Numbered from the stretch's first letter, positions 15,969 through 27,573 are shown. The stretch is 64,000 nucleotides of DNA from Vitrella brassicaformis (GCA_001179505.1 CDMY01000223.1:95958-159957); one strand, 5' to 3'. Made by a program: numbers and translations. Notes: a model not told the origin generated them from the sequence alone.

Positions 15969-17504
15969 TCACTCACTCATCATACTTGACCTTTTCTTCC
16001 TCTTTCTCTTTGACTTGCTGCCCTCATTCTCCTCTGCCTCCCACGAATGCACGCTACCTGGGTCATCCACAGCACCCTCACCCCTCACCCCCGGAAGCCT
16101 CAAAGTGAAGCCTAGGTCATTCGCAAGTGCATCACGCTTCTGCACGGCGAGGATGATAGCCGTCCGCACGCCCTCCACCGTCATCTCTGTAATGCGGATC
16201 GACCCGCCCGGCACGTTGTTGGCCTTCCTCTGTTGACCGTACTTGTTGACGATCTCACGCGACAGGTCGGTGGTCGATATGCGGATCTGGAGGTAGAAGT
16301 AGGAGGTCGTGCCTTTGGAGTCTAGGTTGATCAGCTGCACGCCCCTCTGGCCCGTCTTGCGCCCCGCCGTCGGCTTGCCGATTCGCGGCATCAGGTCAAG
16401 CAGGTGTCGCGTCAGAGTCGACATCTGGTGGGGGTCGAGCTCCGTAGACTTATTGACACTGCTGCAGGTGGTGGTGTTGACGAAACTGACCAGCTCCTCG
16501 AGCGGCGGCGCCCAGTTTCTTGGCGGGGGCTGAGAGGGGTGGGACGGCTGGGGGAAGGGGGACGGCCGAGAAGGGGGCGGGGGGGTTGGCTGGGGGAGGT
16601 GTGGGAGGGAGGACGCACCCAGGGAGAGGGGAAGGGGGCCCCCCGTCTGAGCCGGTGGCCAAGGGCTGAAGCCGTCGGGAGGTCCCGCCACCCACCCATC
16701 GATGGAGCCACACGGCCACAACTCTGAGAAATTCATGGACACAAGCGGGGATGGTGTTCCTGCATGCGGCCCATGTTGTTTGTTTGTTTGTTTCCCACTC
16801 ACTCACTCACTCACTCACTCACCTGGCGGCAGTCCTTCCGGCCATCCACCGAGAGCAGCCCACGCGCTGGCGAGCAACTTCATCTTCTCCGGATCCTCGT
16901 CCTCACCCTCACCCTCGTCGCCGCTATTCTCGCCAGCCTCCAACGGCACATCCGTGTGCACCTTGAGATCTCCAACTGCCTCGGCAGGGAAATGATCCAA
17001 CAGCCTGTCCGCTGCCGCCTTGGCTGCCCGTCTCCGTCTGACGGGCACCCTGTCCGAGCCGCTCCTGGACCTCCCCACGCGCCGCTTCTTCTTCTCTGGC
17101 ATATCATCGTACCACAGGGGCCGCACCGACACGTTGCGGCGGGACCGGCGACGCTGACCCTCCTGGTGGTGGGTGTCAGGCTTATCGTGACGCTCCATTT
17201 CTGCATCCACAGGGTCGACGGGCGAGGCTACCGGCAGCGAGGGGGAGGGCCCCGACTGCTGCTGCTGATGCTGCTGCTGCTGCTGCTGTTGGCTATGCGA
17301 GCAAGATAGATCAGGCGATAGTGATACAGACACACCTGAACAAACAGCATACAGCAGACAGACATGTCCATCAGTGGACCCTGACTGTCGCAGTGCGTTG
17401 TGTGGCTGACCCGGGATGTTGGTATCGGTGTTCGTGCTGCATGTCATGTGGTTGTGCAAGGCCGGAGGGTCGTTGATGGACCCCAATCGAGGAATGCTGG
17501 CCAT
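15969..17504 (-). CDS. Unknown protein, Gln/Pro-rich with a basic C-terminal tail
   Basis: Not recognised. Three exons in agreeing phase. An N-terminal exon runs from about 17540 to 17415. A middle exon, about 17335-16820, has a poly-Gln run QQQQQQQHQQQQ, basic clusters PEKKKRRVGR and VPVRRRRAAKAAADRLL, and an acidic patch GDEGEGEDEDPEKMK. The last exon, about 16727-15969, is Pro-rich. It then has a better-structured part with NKYGQQRKANNVPGG, IRITEMTVEGVRTAI and AVQKRDALANDLGF, and a basic end SKSKRKRKKRSS. The basic clusters suggest a nuclear or nucleic-acid-bound protein. ATG 17504 is the first in frame, but the frame continues upstream into VALLVALFLP after a CAG acceptor-like site, so an additional 5' exon, perhaps encoding a signal peptide, is possible. 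Those two readings point to different locations and I cannot choose. Confidence 0.5.
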
Positions 17505-17911
17505 CGGCAAGAAGAGAGCTACGAGGAGAGCTACACGCACCTGCGGCAGTCACAATCACAACACACACGGACGCATGTGATGCGCCATTGTGTTTGAGTG
17601 CACTGGTGCTCTGGCTGTTACCTGCTAGACGTACGCGGCTGTTCTCTTCGACAGTAAGCCACTGCCGTGCGAGAAACCAATATGACGCCTCGAACCCTCT
17701 ACTCTCGGAAGCCAAGACATTTGTGCTGCCAAGCAGTCATCGCAATCGTCATCATCTGTGCTCCGATGGCCCGTTTTCGCCACCTGTGTGCTCAGCGATC
17801 CGTCAGAAGCTCGCAAAAAGAGAGGAGGGAAACGGCGGAAGAAAAAGGGGAAGAAGAGAGGCGCCCTAGGAGATCCATATGGCTTGTTATCTATAAAAAA
17901 GTCGAACAGCG
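17505..17911. promoter_or_regulatory. Divergent upstream region with promoter octamer and TATA-like box before VPS72
   Basis: AGCTCGCA occurs at 17808-17815 inside AAGCTCGCAAAA. CTATAAAAAA occurs at 17890-17900, about 12 bp before the VPS72 ATG; it is so close to the ATG that it may lie in the 5' UTR. The left part may contain a 5' exon of the minus-strand gene. Confidence 0.45.
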
Positions 17912-20512
17912 ATGGTCCGCAAGCGTCGCCGCAACGATGACGACGAGGAGGACTTTGCGAGTCTCGATGCGGCGTCTGAAGAGGAGGACGAGGCACCCGA
18001 CACCGAGGGAGACGAAGACGACGATGACGAGGTCAGAATCTCAGCAAGCACGGCAATTCATGTGTATCTCGTTGCATGTCTGTGGCTGTGCCATGACTGT
18101 CTGTGATCAGGATGAGGAGGAGGATGACGACGAGGAGTCCGAGGCAGAGCCTGAGAAGAAGGAGCTGCCTGAGCGGGGCACGCGAGGGAAGCGCATGGTC
18201 GCACTCCTCGGCGAAGCACTCGACAAGGACCAACAGGTCAGTCAGTCAGCCAGCCAAATACCAACACGCCCATACACTCGTTAACCCCACCCACCCACTG
18301 CCTTGTTGCTGTCTGCCTCTCTATCTGGTTGTGTACGTATCAGTTTTGGCAGCACGACACTTGGCGGGAGGAGAATGACGCGGAGGACAGTGAGTACGAC
18401 AAGAAGGATGACGAGAAGGAGTTCAAGGAGGACCTCAGCGACAGCGACATCGACGAGCCCGAAGACGAAGATGAGGACGAGGACCAGGAGCCCGTCGAGG
18501 AGAAGGTCAAGAAGAAGTCCAAGTACGTCGACCCCGCACTCCTCAGGAAGAAAGCCGCCATGGCCAAGGCAAAACCAAAGCCCAAGGCGCTGGCTAGGGG
18601 AGAGAAGAGGAAACCCAAAGCAGGTCAGGGAGGCAATGCATGATAAAGACAGGCAGGCAGAGAGGCAGGCAATGACGCGTGTGTGTGTGTGTGTGTGTGT
18701 GTGCCAGCCCGTGCTGACTCGTCGCAGTCTCAGTCGGACTTGCTGGCGATGAGTGCGGACCGTGCGAAGCGAGCCACCACCAAGCAGCAGTCAGAACTGC
18801 TCAACGAGGAACTCAAAATGAGAGAGGAGGAACAGGTACACACACACACACACACACGTGCATCCATGGCTCTCTCTCTCTCTCTGCGTGTACAATTGTT
18901 GTTTAGAAGTGGCGCACTCGTCGGAAGAAGGTCACTCCCGTGAAGCGTGTGTACGTCCCCACACAGGAGGAGCTGCTGCGGGAGGCCAAGATCACCGAGG
19001 AGTACAACACGGCCTCACTCGAGGCCCTGCGCAGGATGGTACGCACAGACACAGCAGGGCAGGCCTGCCCAGGCCGGGCACACACCGACACACACTCGGG
19101 GAAGAATGGGCTCTGTTTCTGCACATGTGTGTTCTGTGTGTCTTATGTACTGCTGCCTGCAGGAGGAGGTCAAGAAGCAGAAGATCATGGCCCAGGCCAA
19201 GAAAAAGTAAATAACCACACACACACACCACACAAACCACAGACGACTGACGAGTGACGCTTGATTCTCACTTCTTTCTCCCCTCCTCTGCCTGCCTGTC
19301 TGCGCTTCAGGCAGCACCGGGGCCCCAAGATCATCTTCACATCGTCCTCCAAGATCCACCATGACAGGCGCAAGCCGCACCCCAACACACACATGGCCAA
19401 CGGGCCCTCCGCACCGGCAGCGGCACCGGCACCTGCTGCTGCTGCTGCTGCATCGACGGAGCCCGGTAGCCGCGAGATAGTGTTCTTCCAGCGGGGAGCG
19501 CTGCCCAAGTGGCTGGATGCCATCGGTGCACCAACACGTGAGCCAACGATAGAGAAGGGGAGGGACGGAGGGGGAGAGTGCGTCTTGATCATGCGAGCAT
19601 CTGTGCCTGTGGGGTGTGCCTGTGGTGGGTGCCTGTGGTGGGTGCCTGTGGTGTGTGTGTGTGTGTGTGTCTTTGTGTGCCCAGAGCCCAAGGCCAAGCG
19701 TTGCAAAGTGACAGGTGTGGCGAGAAACAAATTGTCTGTCTGTGCACTACCGCAGACACGTGTCTGTCTGTGCATCTGTCTGTTTGTGTGCGCAGGTCGT
19801 CCTGCGAGGTACCGTGACCCCAAGACTAAGGAGTATTTCAGCGACGCGAAGGCCTTCAAGGCCCTGCGCACCCACCACCACCTGCAGGAGGACAAGACCT
19901 TCGTCACACAAATGCTCCACATACGGGTGGGTCAGCCGACGACCGACAAGCCAGACATCAGAGACATCAGACGCACTGTGTGTGTGTTCACACATTGTGT
20001 CTGTCGTCGGTTCTGTTGGCTGCCTGCAGGACTTGATTGAGGCCAAGCGTAAGGAGGTGCAGCGCTTCGAGGAGAGGCAGGCCGAGCGCAACAGACAGCT
20101 GGGCCTCAGCGCAGACGGCCAGATACAACACCCCATGGAAGCACCACCACCACCGCCACCACCACCAGCAGCCCCCGTCATCAAGCAAGACCCCTCGCCC
20201 CTCCCCGCCCCTCCCCCTCAGGAAGAGCCCAGCCCCCGCCCTTTTGCCGGCATGGCACCCATGCAGACGCAAGCCCAGTACACGCAGCTTCTCCTGCAGC
20301 AGCAACAGCAACAGCAGCAGCAGCAGCAGGCCTTCCCTGCCGCTGTTCGTCCACCTTTTGTGCATCCCTTCCTGGCGATGGGTGCGGGTGGACCGTTTGC
20401 AATGCGGCCGGTGATGAGGCGAGATGCGGCTGGTGCTGGGGGTGGGGGGCAGGGTCAGGCAGGGCTGCGCCAGGGGGTGCAGAATGGTGGGTTGGGGATG
20501 GGCATGAGATGA
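17912..20512 (+). CDS. VPS72: VPS72/YL1 homologue, SWR1/SRCAP chromatin-remodelling subunit
   Basis: Subunit that binds H2A.Z-H2B and helps deposit H2A.Z in nuclear chromatin. The N-terminus is strongly acidic (from MVRKRRRNDDDEEDF). The YL1 signature follows: RGTRGKRMVALLGEAL (about 18180), FWQHDTWREENDAEDSEYD (18345) and an Asp/Glu-rich stretch. Next are a Lys-rich region, then KWRTRRKKVTPVKRVYVPTQEELL (split at 18906) and EEYNTASLEALRRM, a typical YL1 segment. The YL1_C domain is RPARYRDPKTKEYFSDAKAFKALR (19797-19870, quoted in parts: RPARYRDPKTKEYF and DAKAFKALR). The end is Pro-rich, with a 12-residue Gln run (about 20300-20335) and a Gly/Met-rich tail. Introns carry (TG)n and (AC)n runs. 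The family call rests on both conserved regions in the expected order. Confidence 0.92.
18679..18703. repeat. (TG)n microsatellite in a VPS72 intron
   Basis: About twelve TG units on the coding strand, upstream of the CGCAG acceptor at about 18727. Confidence 0.95.
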
Positions 20513-20968
20513 GACTCAATTGCTCGGTTCGTTGGTGTGGTTGTCTGTGTTGTGCATACCGATCCGTGACCATCAAGTCGATGAGAGGCGGGGGCGTGAG
20601 TAGCTACTCAAGCCAGGCCCCTCGTCTGCTTGCTGGTCACGGGTCGGATGCACAACAAATCAATGCCGCCACCAGGGTAACACAAATTGGAGGTCGTCTT
20701 CTCTCTGTGAAGCGTCCGTTCGATTCTCGAGGCGCCCCACGTTCACTCATCAGCTACTGCCAGCCCTCACTATCGACTCAGCACGTACACCCGCACCCAC
20801 CCCTACCCCTCCCCCTCACACCCCGTCAGCTGGTCATCGACAGCAGAGCCCATCTGTTCTGTCTATCCACACATGCTCGCTCAAGCACTCACTCCCCCAC
20901 TCACTCACTCACAGGATCACTGCACGTGACGCATCGGTCGGTATCCGTCACGTCAAGGTGGCGCCGTG
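20513..20968. other. Intergenic, convergent 3' ends
   Basis: Between the VPS72 and MsrA stop codons. Contains CACCCCTACCCCTCCCCC and CACTCACTC runs. No gene seen. Confidence 0.6.
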
Positions 20969-22309
20969 TCATGATGGGACAGGTTCTGCGGTGCCCCACA
21001 GCTGCTTGAGCCTGGCGTCGCGGCCACACGACCTCCTGTAAAACTTGTACAGCTCGGAACTCTTCTTGTAGTAGTCCTGATGATAATCCCTGCACACACA
21101 CAACACCATGTGCTGTTGGCCTCTCCCTCTCTCCTTTCCGCCCTCCTCACTCGGCAGGGAAGAATGTGGCGGCCGGGAGTATCTCTGTGGCTATGGATCG
21201 GCTGCCGAGGGCGCCTGAGCTCTGGAGCTTCTTCTTGCTTTCCTCAGCTATCCGACGCTCAGCATCGGTGCGCACAAAGATCGCAGAACTGACGACAGAC
21301 GGACGCAGATAAACGTGGCCTGTGCTGTGTCTGCCATGTGGGCTTCTGTGTGTTCGCTTACGTGTATTGTTTGCCCTTGTCGCAGAACTGTCCTGCTCTG
21401 TCGGTGGGGTCAATAGACCGCCAGAAGAAATCCACCAACGACTCGTACGATGTCTGCACACAGGCAGGGCAAATAGATGTCCCGGCAATTAGGGCAAACC
21501 TTCCTTGTGTGTGTGTGTGTGTGTGTGTTGTGTGTTCGCATACCACTGATGGGTCATATACGACGAGCACCGACTCCCGGTGCCCCGTCACGCCCTTGGA
21601 CACCTGCAGGACGGGCAGAAAGACAGACACACAGACGCATCCATTGCCTCGGCCACTGGCCCGCCCTGGGCTCACTGACTGACACACCTGTTGATAAGAC
21701 GGATTGGCCACATTGCCTCCAGTGTACCCAGACACGACAGAGTTCACCCCCTTCAAGGCCTCAAAATCTGCACCCGCCCGCGATGTGAAGAGACAAGCAT
21801 GGGACGTTCCTCCCTCTCTCTTTCGCTCTCCCACTCTCCTCGGCGCACGCACCTTTCTCGCTGCACCAGAAGCATCCTCCAGCGAATGCCGCCACCTCAT
21901 AGCCATAGCCCTTCACAGCGGCCGCCAGGTCATCGGCTGACGGCACGTCGCCCTGAAGCGACTCCCGGCTGAAGTCAATCTTCTTAGTCCTGCTGTCGTA
22001 GATGGGCAAGCCACCCGCATCTGCTGCATCTGCCGCACCAGCTGCTTGCAGGAAGGAGAAGGGAACCTCACGCAGGGAGACGGGCCGCCGCTGGAGCAGT
22101 TGACGCGAAAGATCGTCTGCCGTCCTCACTATGGCTGGCGGATCTTGCAAGGGAATCAGTGGTGGGGCGTCCGCAAGGGCAGCCAGCGCGTGAAGCGAGG
22201 GAGAGCCAGGCGGCCGTCCTCTTCTTGCCTGTTGGTGTGGCGATGAAGGTGGCTGCAGGAATGCATCGGCAGCAACCAGCAGTGCCTGGCAAATGGCAAA
22301 CAGCTTCAT
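20969..22309 (-). CDS. msrA: Peptide methionine sulfoxide reductase A with a likely plastid-targeting leader
   Basis: Reduces methionine-S-sulfoxide in proteins. ATG at 22309 starts a signal-peptide-like MKLFAICQALLVAADAF followed by LQPPSSPHQQARRGRPPG, a basic, acid-free stretch. This has the layout of a bipartite plastid leader with Phe near the cleavage site. The catalytic motif is AGGCFWCSE (about 21865). Later exons give VVSGYTGGNVANPSYQQ, GVTGHRESVLVVYDPS, SYESLVDFFWRSIDPT, DRAGQFCDKGKQYTSAIF and the last exon DYHQDYYKKSSELYKFYRR. All are in MsrA order with matching phases, ending TAEPVPS-stop. The E in the usual E-x-x-x-GxxxVxSGY spacing is FEALKGV. It forms a head-to-head pair with the channel-like gene, 202 bp between ATGs. 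Family very sure; plastid location is inference. Confidence 0.95.
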
Positions 22310-22511
22310 TCTGCAGACCTCGTAGATCTGCAAAGCTCGCAAATGTCAAGCCCTAGGGTGCTCCCTGAAACCGCTGCTGCTTGCAGCAAAGGAAGTTCCG
22401 CTGAACCGCTGAAAGCTAAACCAGCGGATCTCTGTGGTGATCTTGGCGTGAGGTTGTCCACATCGCATCTCTTTGACAAGGCAGTTGGCACCGAATCGGG
22501 GAGGATTGAGG
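22310..22511. promoter_or_regulatory. 202-bp divergent promoter of msrA and the channel-like gene
   Basis: AGCTCGCA at 22334-22341 (in AAAGCTCGCAAAT) lies 25 bp upstream of the msrA ATG. No TATA box is evident. Confidence 0.55.
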
Positions 22512-24571
22512 ATGGCGACGACACCTGAGGCTGCTGGCAGCAGCGGGTACCACCGCCTCGAGAGCGAAGATCCCGCTGCCGGGCCCTATCATGGTGAGGC
22601 GAACGGACGCCCTCCGCTGCAGCACAGAGGTGGGAAGGAAGCAAGGCACACACGCACACTCACGACAAACACACACCTCCGTCGTGCAGGCAATGTGCTA
22701 TTTATTGCCTGATTTCCTTCCTGTGTGCAACTAACTGGTCAGGTTCTGGCCCCATCCACACGTTTGCCCGAGATGTGGCGGTTCGGATGAGTGCCACAGT
22801 GCGGAAGATTGAGGACTCCGGCGAGTCGATGAGGGTGGAGGTCATCGTCTTCTGCCTCTATCACCTCCCGGTGAGCTAGCGCATCGTGAGCAAACAGAGA
22901 GAGGGATGGCGGAGAAGTGCTTCTCACTTGTGTCTGTGTGTGTGTGTGTGTGTGTGTGTTCGACCGGGCGTGGCTTGCCTTTGTGCGAAGGAGTGCTGCG
23001 ACGGCGAGGAGCGTGTGCATTCCCACGGTCGGTGTCGCCACTGGAAGATCGTCAATGACGTGAGCCAGCTCCCGTGGCACCCACACCTCGTCCTCAGAGC
23101 CAGCGACACCAGGGACTTCGTTCCTGAGATGTGGTCAGCTCAACACACACACACAGACATACGCACACCCACACAGACGCACACACACACACAGCCTCTC
23201 GGCAAACCCCTTTAGCATCCTTGTTGTGTTTCTGTCTGTCTGTCTGTCTGCCTGTCTGTCTGCCTGTCTGCAGCGCTTTCAATCTGTGCAGCGGTGTGTG
23301 TGTGTACCTCAAGTCGTGGTCGGCCGACATGTACGTTTCGCTGGACCTCAAGGCTTTCCCCTTCGACCAGCAGTTGCTGCCCATCCGCCTCTTCTGCACC
23401 AACGCACGCATGATGCCACAAATCGACCTCTCATTCGCCGCGTGGGCGGGAGGGCCCGGATGGTATGTACGGTACACACAACACAACACACGTGATCGAG
23501 ATACAGACAGACAGAGAGTATCCGATAGATGAGATGGAGCCAGCCACTCACCTCACTCACCTCACCTGGGCATCTATCTGTCGCATTACTGCATGGTACG
23601 GTGCCTGCCTTCCTTGTGGTGTGCAGGTGGCCCGACCTGCCGTTTGTGATTGACAGTTTGTGCGAGATGGCGGTGCAGACGAGCTCGTGGCATGTGGATG
23701 AGGTGGAGCCGCTGCGATTCAGCAGCAGCGACTTCAGCAGCCTCTCCACCACCTGGATGCTCGCGCACGTCCAGCGGAGCTCCCACTTCTTCCTCTGGAA
23801 CATCATCATTATCATGTGAGCGACGTGCCTGTAGGTAGCTAATGGCCGTTTGGAGGCTTGTGTGTGTGTGTGTGTGTGTGCGTGTGTGTGTGTGTGTGCG
23901 TTGCGTAGGTTCCTGATCGTGTGCATTCAGTTTGCCTGCATTGGGATCCACTTGACCAACTTCGCCGACCGGGCACAGTTCTGCGTCACCCTCTTCCTCA
24001 CCGCAGTCGCCTTCAAGCTGGCCGTCGCACAAAGGTGGGTGGGGAGGGAACACACAGATCCTCACAGTCAGCTGCGCCACCCTCTCCTCTCTCCATCTTT
24101 GTGTGTGTGTGTGTGTGTGTGCGTGTGTCGTGTTGGTTGGCCAACCACTCCAGCCTCCCCCCACTGAGCTACCTCACCTTCATGGACAAGTATATCATCG
24201 TGTGTTTCGTCGTCTTGTCCGCATTCATCGTCGAGTCCCTCATCGTCAGCCACATCGCCCACGGCTGGGGAAGCGAAGCGCTCGCCCAACAGGTCGATTT
24301 CTGGTTCTACATCGTCTCCTCGGCATCCTGGGGCGTGTTCCACGTCTGGCTCTTCTGCAAGAGTGGGGTGGCTGACGTCTTGGCGGAAAGGAAGCACAGG
24401 CGGCTGTGTGGGGAGTCGGGGGGGGACGACGAGAGGGAGCCGCTCAGCAAGGGGAGGCATGCGGCCGTACGGCCCGTCAAGAAGGGGTCGCTCATGTCGT
24501 CGATGATGAAGCAGGACACGTGGGAGATCAAGGAGGAGCTCACGCAGAGGACAATGGACTATGACACCTGA
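22512..24571 (+). CDS. Pentameric ligand-gated ion channel-like membrane protein
   Basis: Cys-loop-superfamily-like subunit, presumed plasma or internal membrane. The N-terminus is short and soluble (MATTPEAAGSSGYHRLE). An extracellular-type beta domain follows with VRMSATVRKIEDS (beta-strand style), VIVFCLYHLP, PHLVLRASDTRDFVPEM and, in the Cys-loop position, SLDLKAFPFDQQLLPIRLF (about 23340-23395). The FPFDxQ core is kept, but the first loop Cys is absent and the second is Leu, as in prokaryotic members. Four hydrophobic segments follow: FFLWNIIIIMFLIVCIQFA, AQFCVTLFLTAVAFKLAVAQ, YIIVCFVVLSAFIVESLIV (after LPPLSYLTFMDK), and WFYIVSSASWGVFHVWLF. The LSYLTFMDKY segment before TM3 is characteristic. 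The short C-tail has basic residues. There is no clear signal peptide on exon 1, so either topology relies on TM1 or a 5' exon is missing. Ligand unknown. Confidence 0.82.
23859..23899. repeat. (TG)n microsatellite in an intron of the channel-like gene
   Basis: Two interrupted TG runs ending just before the GCGTAG acceptor of the next exon, on the coding strand. Confidence 0.95.
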
Positions 24572-25022
24572 AGGGAAGGCCAGGCTCTTGCCTTGTATGT
24601 CTGTGTGCAGCGAGTGCATGCCCTTGAGTGTCTGTGTGTCTGTGTGCATGGCATGAGTCAGTCTTCCTGGTCAAGTAGGGCGTCCTAGGCTTTGTGTGGC
24701 CGTTCTTCGTACCTAATTTGTGTGCCGTGCCAGTCGAGTCGGGGATGGGTGTCGGTGTGGGTGTGGGCCAGCGGGCGGGGGGTGCGTGGACTTACCGTAA
24801 CTTCAGATAGATAAACAGCTTGTCGCTATGTGGTTTTTATATCAGGGCGTTCCGTGCCGAAGGAGAGCGTTGCAGTGCACGGCTGCGATACGCACCCCTT
24901 TGCACACGCATCTTTTTCACCAGGGACGCGTGGATGAATCAGAACAGACATGGACAAACTATTTACATGTCATTCATGTCAAGTGTCCGTCTGGTCCTCC
25001 GGGTCTGCTCACACGAACACAA
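24572..25022. other. Intergenic, convergent 3' ends
   Basis: Contains GT-rich stretches (GTGTCGGTGTGGGTGTGGG at about 24750). The plus ORFs here match no family and overlap a less GC-rich region. No gene seen. Confidence 0.55.
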
Positions 25023-25490
25023 CTATCTGACCCCTTCACCGCCCGTCATGGCACTTGCCATGCCCGGGTGACCACTGGCGGCAGCCTGTCCTTCACTGCT
25101 CTCATCACCCGTTTCAACACTCTTATCGATTGGCATCTTGAGCCCCACACTCGCCGCCACCTTCTTGATCTTCTCAATGTCCTCCGCACTCTCGCCTATC
25201 TCGTACTTGTCCATCAGACTCGCCACAGCATTGATGCTGTCACGGTACTCCACAAACCCCGTCAGCAGCTCGGGCCGCTCGTGCGCAATCCGTGTGCCCC
25301 AATCATGCCACATGGGGTTGTCCCTCTTGTGGCACACGTCACGCTCGACGACCGTGAAGAAGTCGCGCAGCTTGGACGCGGGAGATGAGCCATTGAGCTG
25401 ATGCTGCTTGGGCGCCGCCTTGGATCTGGCAGGATTTGAGGATGACGGAGACTGGCTGGCGCAGCAGCGGCGAACAGACCGACGCAGCAT
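25023..25490 (-). CDS. Small orphan protein, possibly mitochondrial
   Basis: Single-exon frame of 155 codons from ATG 25490 to TAG at 25023. Not recognised. The first 15 residues, MLRRSVRRCCASQSP, are Arg/Ser-rich without acidic residues, which resembles a mitochondrial presequence. After a Ser/Pro/Lys linker comes a structured-looking part: LRDFFTVVERDVCHKRDN, WHDWGTRIAHERPELL, GFVEYRDSINAVASLMDKY and AEDIEKIKKVAASVGL, mostly helical. The tail is Gly/Ala/Ser-rich and low complexity. It faces the 2OG oxygenase gene with only 59 bp between start codons, and that spacing supports it being a real gene. The location is inference and the function unknown. Confidence 0.65.
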   Translation of the reverse strand: MLRRSVRRCCASQSPSSSNPARSKAAPKQHQLNGSSPASKLRDFFTVVERDVCHKRDNPMWHDWGTRIAHERPELLTGFVEYRDSINAVASLMDKYEIGESAEDIEKIKKVAASVGLKMPIDKSVETGDESSEGQAAASGHPGMASAMTGGEGVR

Positions 25491-25549
25491 CGTCCTCGTC
25501 GTCCTTCTGCTCAGCGGTTTCAGGCCCCTTACACTGCGAGCTGGAACTG
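25491..25549. promoter_or_regulatory. 59-bp divergent promoter with octamer
   Basis: TGCGAGCT at 25535-25542 lies 7 bp before the oxygenase ATG at 25550 and 44 bp from the facing ATG at 25490. Alternative oxygenase ATGs at 25559 and 25562 would widen the spacer slightly. Confidence 0.55.
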
Positions 25550-27195
25550 ATGCGCGAGATGATGGCAACGGCAGTTGAGCAGGTGGTGCCGTCCGCGATG
25601 GGCGACAAAGTCGTTCTCAAAGACGCAGATCTGACGCTGCACGTGCCCATCTTCGATTTGGCCGAGGACAATGAGTCCCTGCGGATGGCGGTGCGAGAGG
25701 CGTGCAAGACCATCGGCTTCTTCCTTGTCAAGAACCACGGTGTGCCTGAAGAGGTGACACAGATGGCGAGCAGCAACAGAAGGAGAGGAGATGGTTCGTC
25801 GTCTTAATTTCATGAGTGCATCTGTCTGTCTGTGTGTGTCAGTTGCTGAGCCGCGCGTTTTCTGAGATGCGGCGGTTCTTCTCGCTGCCGATTGAGCGGA
25901 AGATGCAGGTCGCCGCGTCGACCAACGCCAACAACCGGGGCTACACTCGGTGGGCAGAGGAGACCCTCGATGTCGAAAAGTCAACGCAGGGCGACACCAA
26001 AGAGGGTCAGAGGAGAGGGACAGACCAACACACACGCGACAGACAGATATACACAGTCACTGCTGCATCTGTCTGTCCTGCGCGTCTGTGCTGTTGCTCT
26101 GCAGGGTACTACATTGGCCGTGAGGTGCCGCCCGACTCACCGGAGACGTCACTGCCACTTCATGGTCCCAACATGTGGCCAGCGGACCTCCCCGGATGGC
26201 GAGAGGTGCGTAGGACAGACGAGAGAAGCAACGGCTGTGTGTCATATGCTGTGCGTGTGCGTGTGCGTGTCATTGGTGCAGACGATGGAGGAGTATGTGT
26301 CGGCGGTTATCACACTCAGCGTGCGGATCACACACCTCCTGGCGATGGCCCTTGACCTGCCAGAGGACTGGTTCGATCAGTACTTCACGAGGCCTCTCAC
26401 TGCGTAAGACGCACAAGAGAGGCTAGATGAACGCAGGCTTGATGCTTGCAAGTGTGTCGGTGTGTGTGTGTGCAGCTTGCGGCCGCTGCATTATTCGGCA
26501 GAGCTGTCGGATCCGGCCAAAGGGAAGTTTGCTGCCGGCGAACACTCAGACTATGGTGAGAGCTCTAGCAGAGAGAGCCCCGCTGGCTGCCCTCCTACAC
26601 TGCTTAGGTTCCCCGTGGTGTCTGTCTGTCTGTCTGTCTGTCGTGTGTTATGTGTCAGGTATGCTGACTGTGTTGGCGACTGACGGCACGCCAGGTCTGC
26701 AGATCAAGCCGCGGGGCTGCGACAGGTGGATCGACGTGCCGACAATCCCTGGCACTTATGTCATCAACCTGGGGGACATGCTGCAGGTGTGAGTGAGGTG
26801 ACCACAGGGATGCCTTGATGTGATGTGTGGATTGCATTGGTATAGAGGTGGACCAATGACGTGTTCATGAGCACCCCCCACCGGGTGGTGAATGTGACGG
26901 CCACCGAGAGGTACTCACTGCCCTTCTTCTACGAACCCAACTATGACACAAAGGTAGGTGTGCAGTGAGTGCATCCACACACACAGAGAAAGAAGGCAGG
27001 CGGACATAGACGTGTTGTTTTTTTAATCCATCCATTTGGCAGGTTGAGTGTCTGCCGTCGTGCTGCTCGGCCACCAATCCGCCCAAGTACGAGCCCTGCA
27101 TCAGCGGCCAGCACCTGATCGGCAAATACAGCGCCACACACAAGGACTTCGCCAACGAGAAGCCACACACCATGAACGGCACGGGGGGACAGTGA
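25550..27195 (+). CDS. 2-oxoglutarate/Fe(II)-dependent dioxygenase, isopenicillin-N-synthase-like
   Basis: Cytosolic-type oxygenase of the DIOX_N plus 2OG-FeII_Oxy family. The N-terminal domain has LHVPIFDLAEDNESLRMAV, CKTIGFFLVKNHGVPEE and RRFFSLPIERKMQVA. These are followed by NNRGYTRWAEETLD and YYIGREVPPDSP, the substrate-side segments of this family. The catalytic domain has FAAGEHSDYGMLTVLATDG (Fe ligands His and Asp in HSD, split by an intron at about 26555), GLQIKPRG, YVINLGDMLQ, and STPHRVVNVTATERYSLPFFYEPNYD. The last carries the third Fe ligand His and the R-x-S that binds 2OG. All key residues are present. At least seven exons; it ends MNGTGGQ-stop. Of the in-frame ATGs at 25550, 25559 and 25562 the first is used. 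Substrate cannot be told from the sequence. Confidence 0.92.
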
Positions 27196-27573
27196 AGCTA
27201 GCTAGGGGGGTTTGTGACACTCAGATGGATGACATCCATGGCGCTTTGCCAGCCATTTTGTCCGTCTGAGTGAGTGAGTGGATGAGTGTGTGTGGGTCAG
27301 TCAGCATGGCATGGACGGGGGACCGGCTGGCGGGCTGTCTTTTTGCAGCTGGCTGGGTCGATCGAGGCCGATGGCTGGTCATGTCTGTGCAGTCCATACA
27401 GGCATCATCGATGCTTTTTGAACCGACTGAGCGTATGTGCAGTGATGAGGTGATTGATGTGTCCATGACACTTACTTGGAGTGCCAATTCGACTCGTCGG
27501 TCAGTCACCGGTCAATACATGTCTCTCAGGCACACCCCCAACACACACACACATGCGTCCTCTCAGAACCGAA
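27196..27573. other. Intergenic
   Basis: Between the oxygenase stop and the weak minus-strand gene model. GAGTGAGTGAGTGG and CACACACACACA stretches occur. No further gene seen. Confidence 0.5.
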
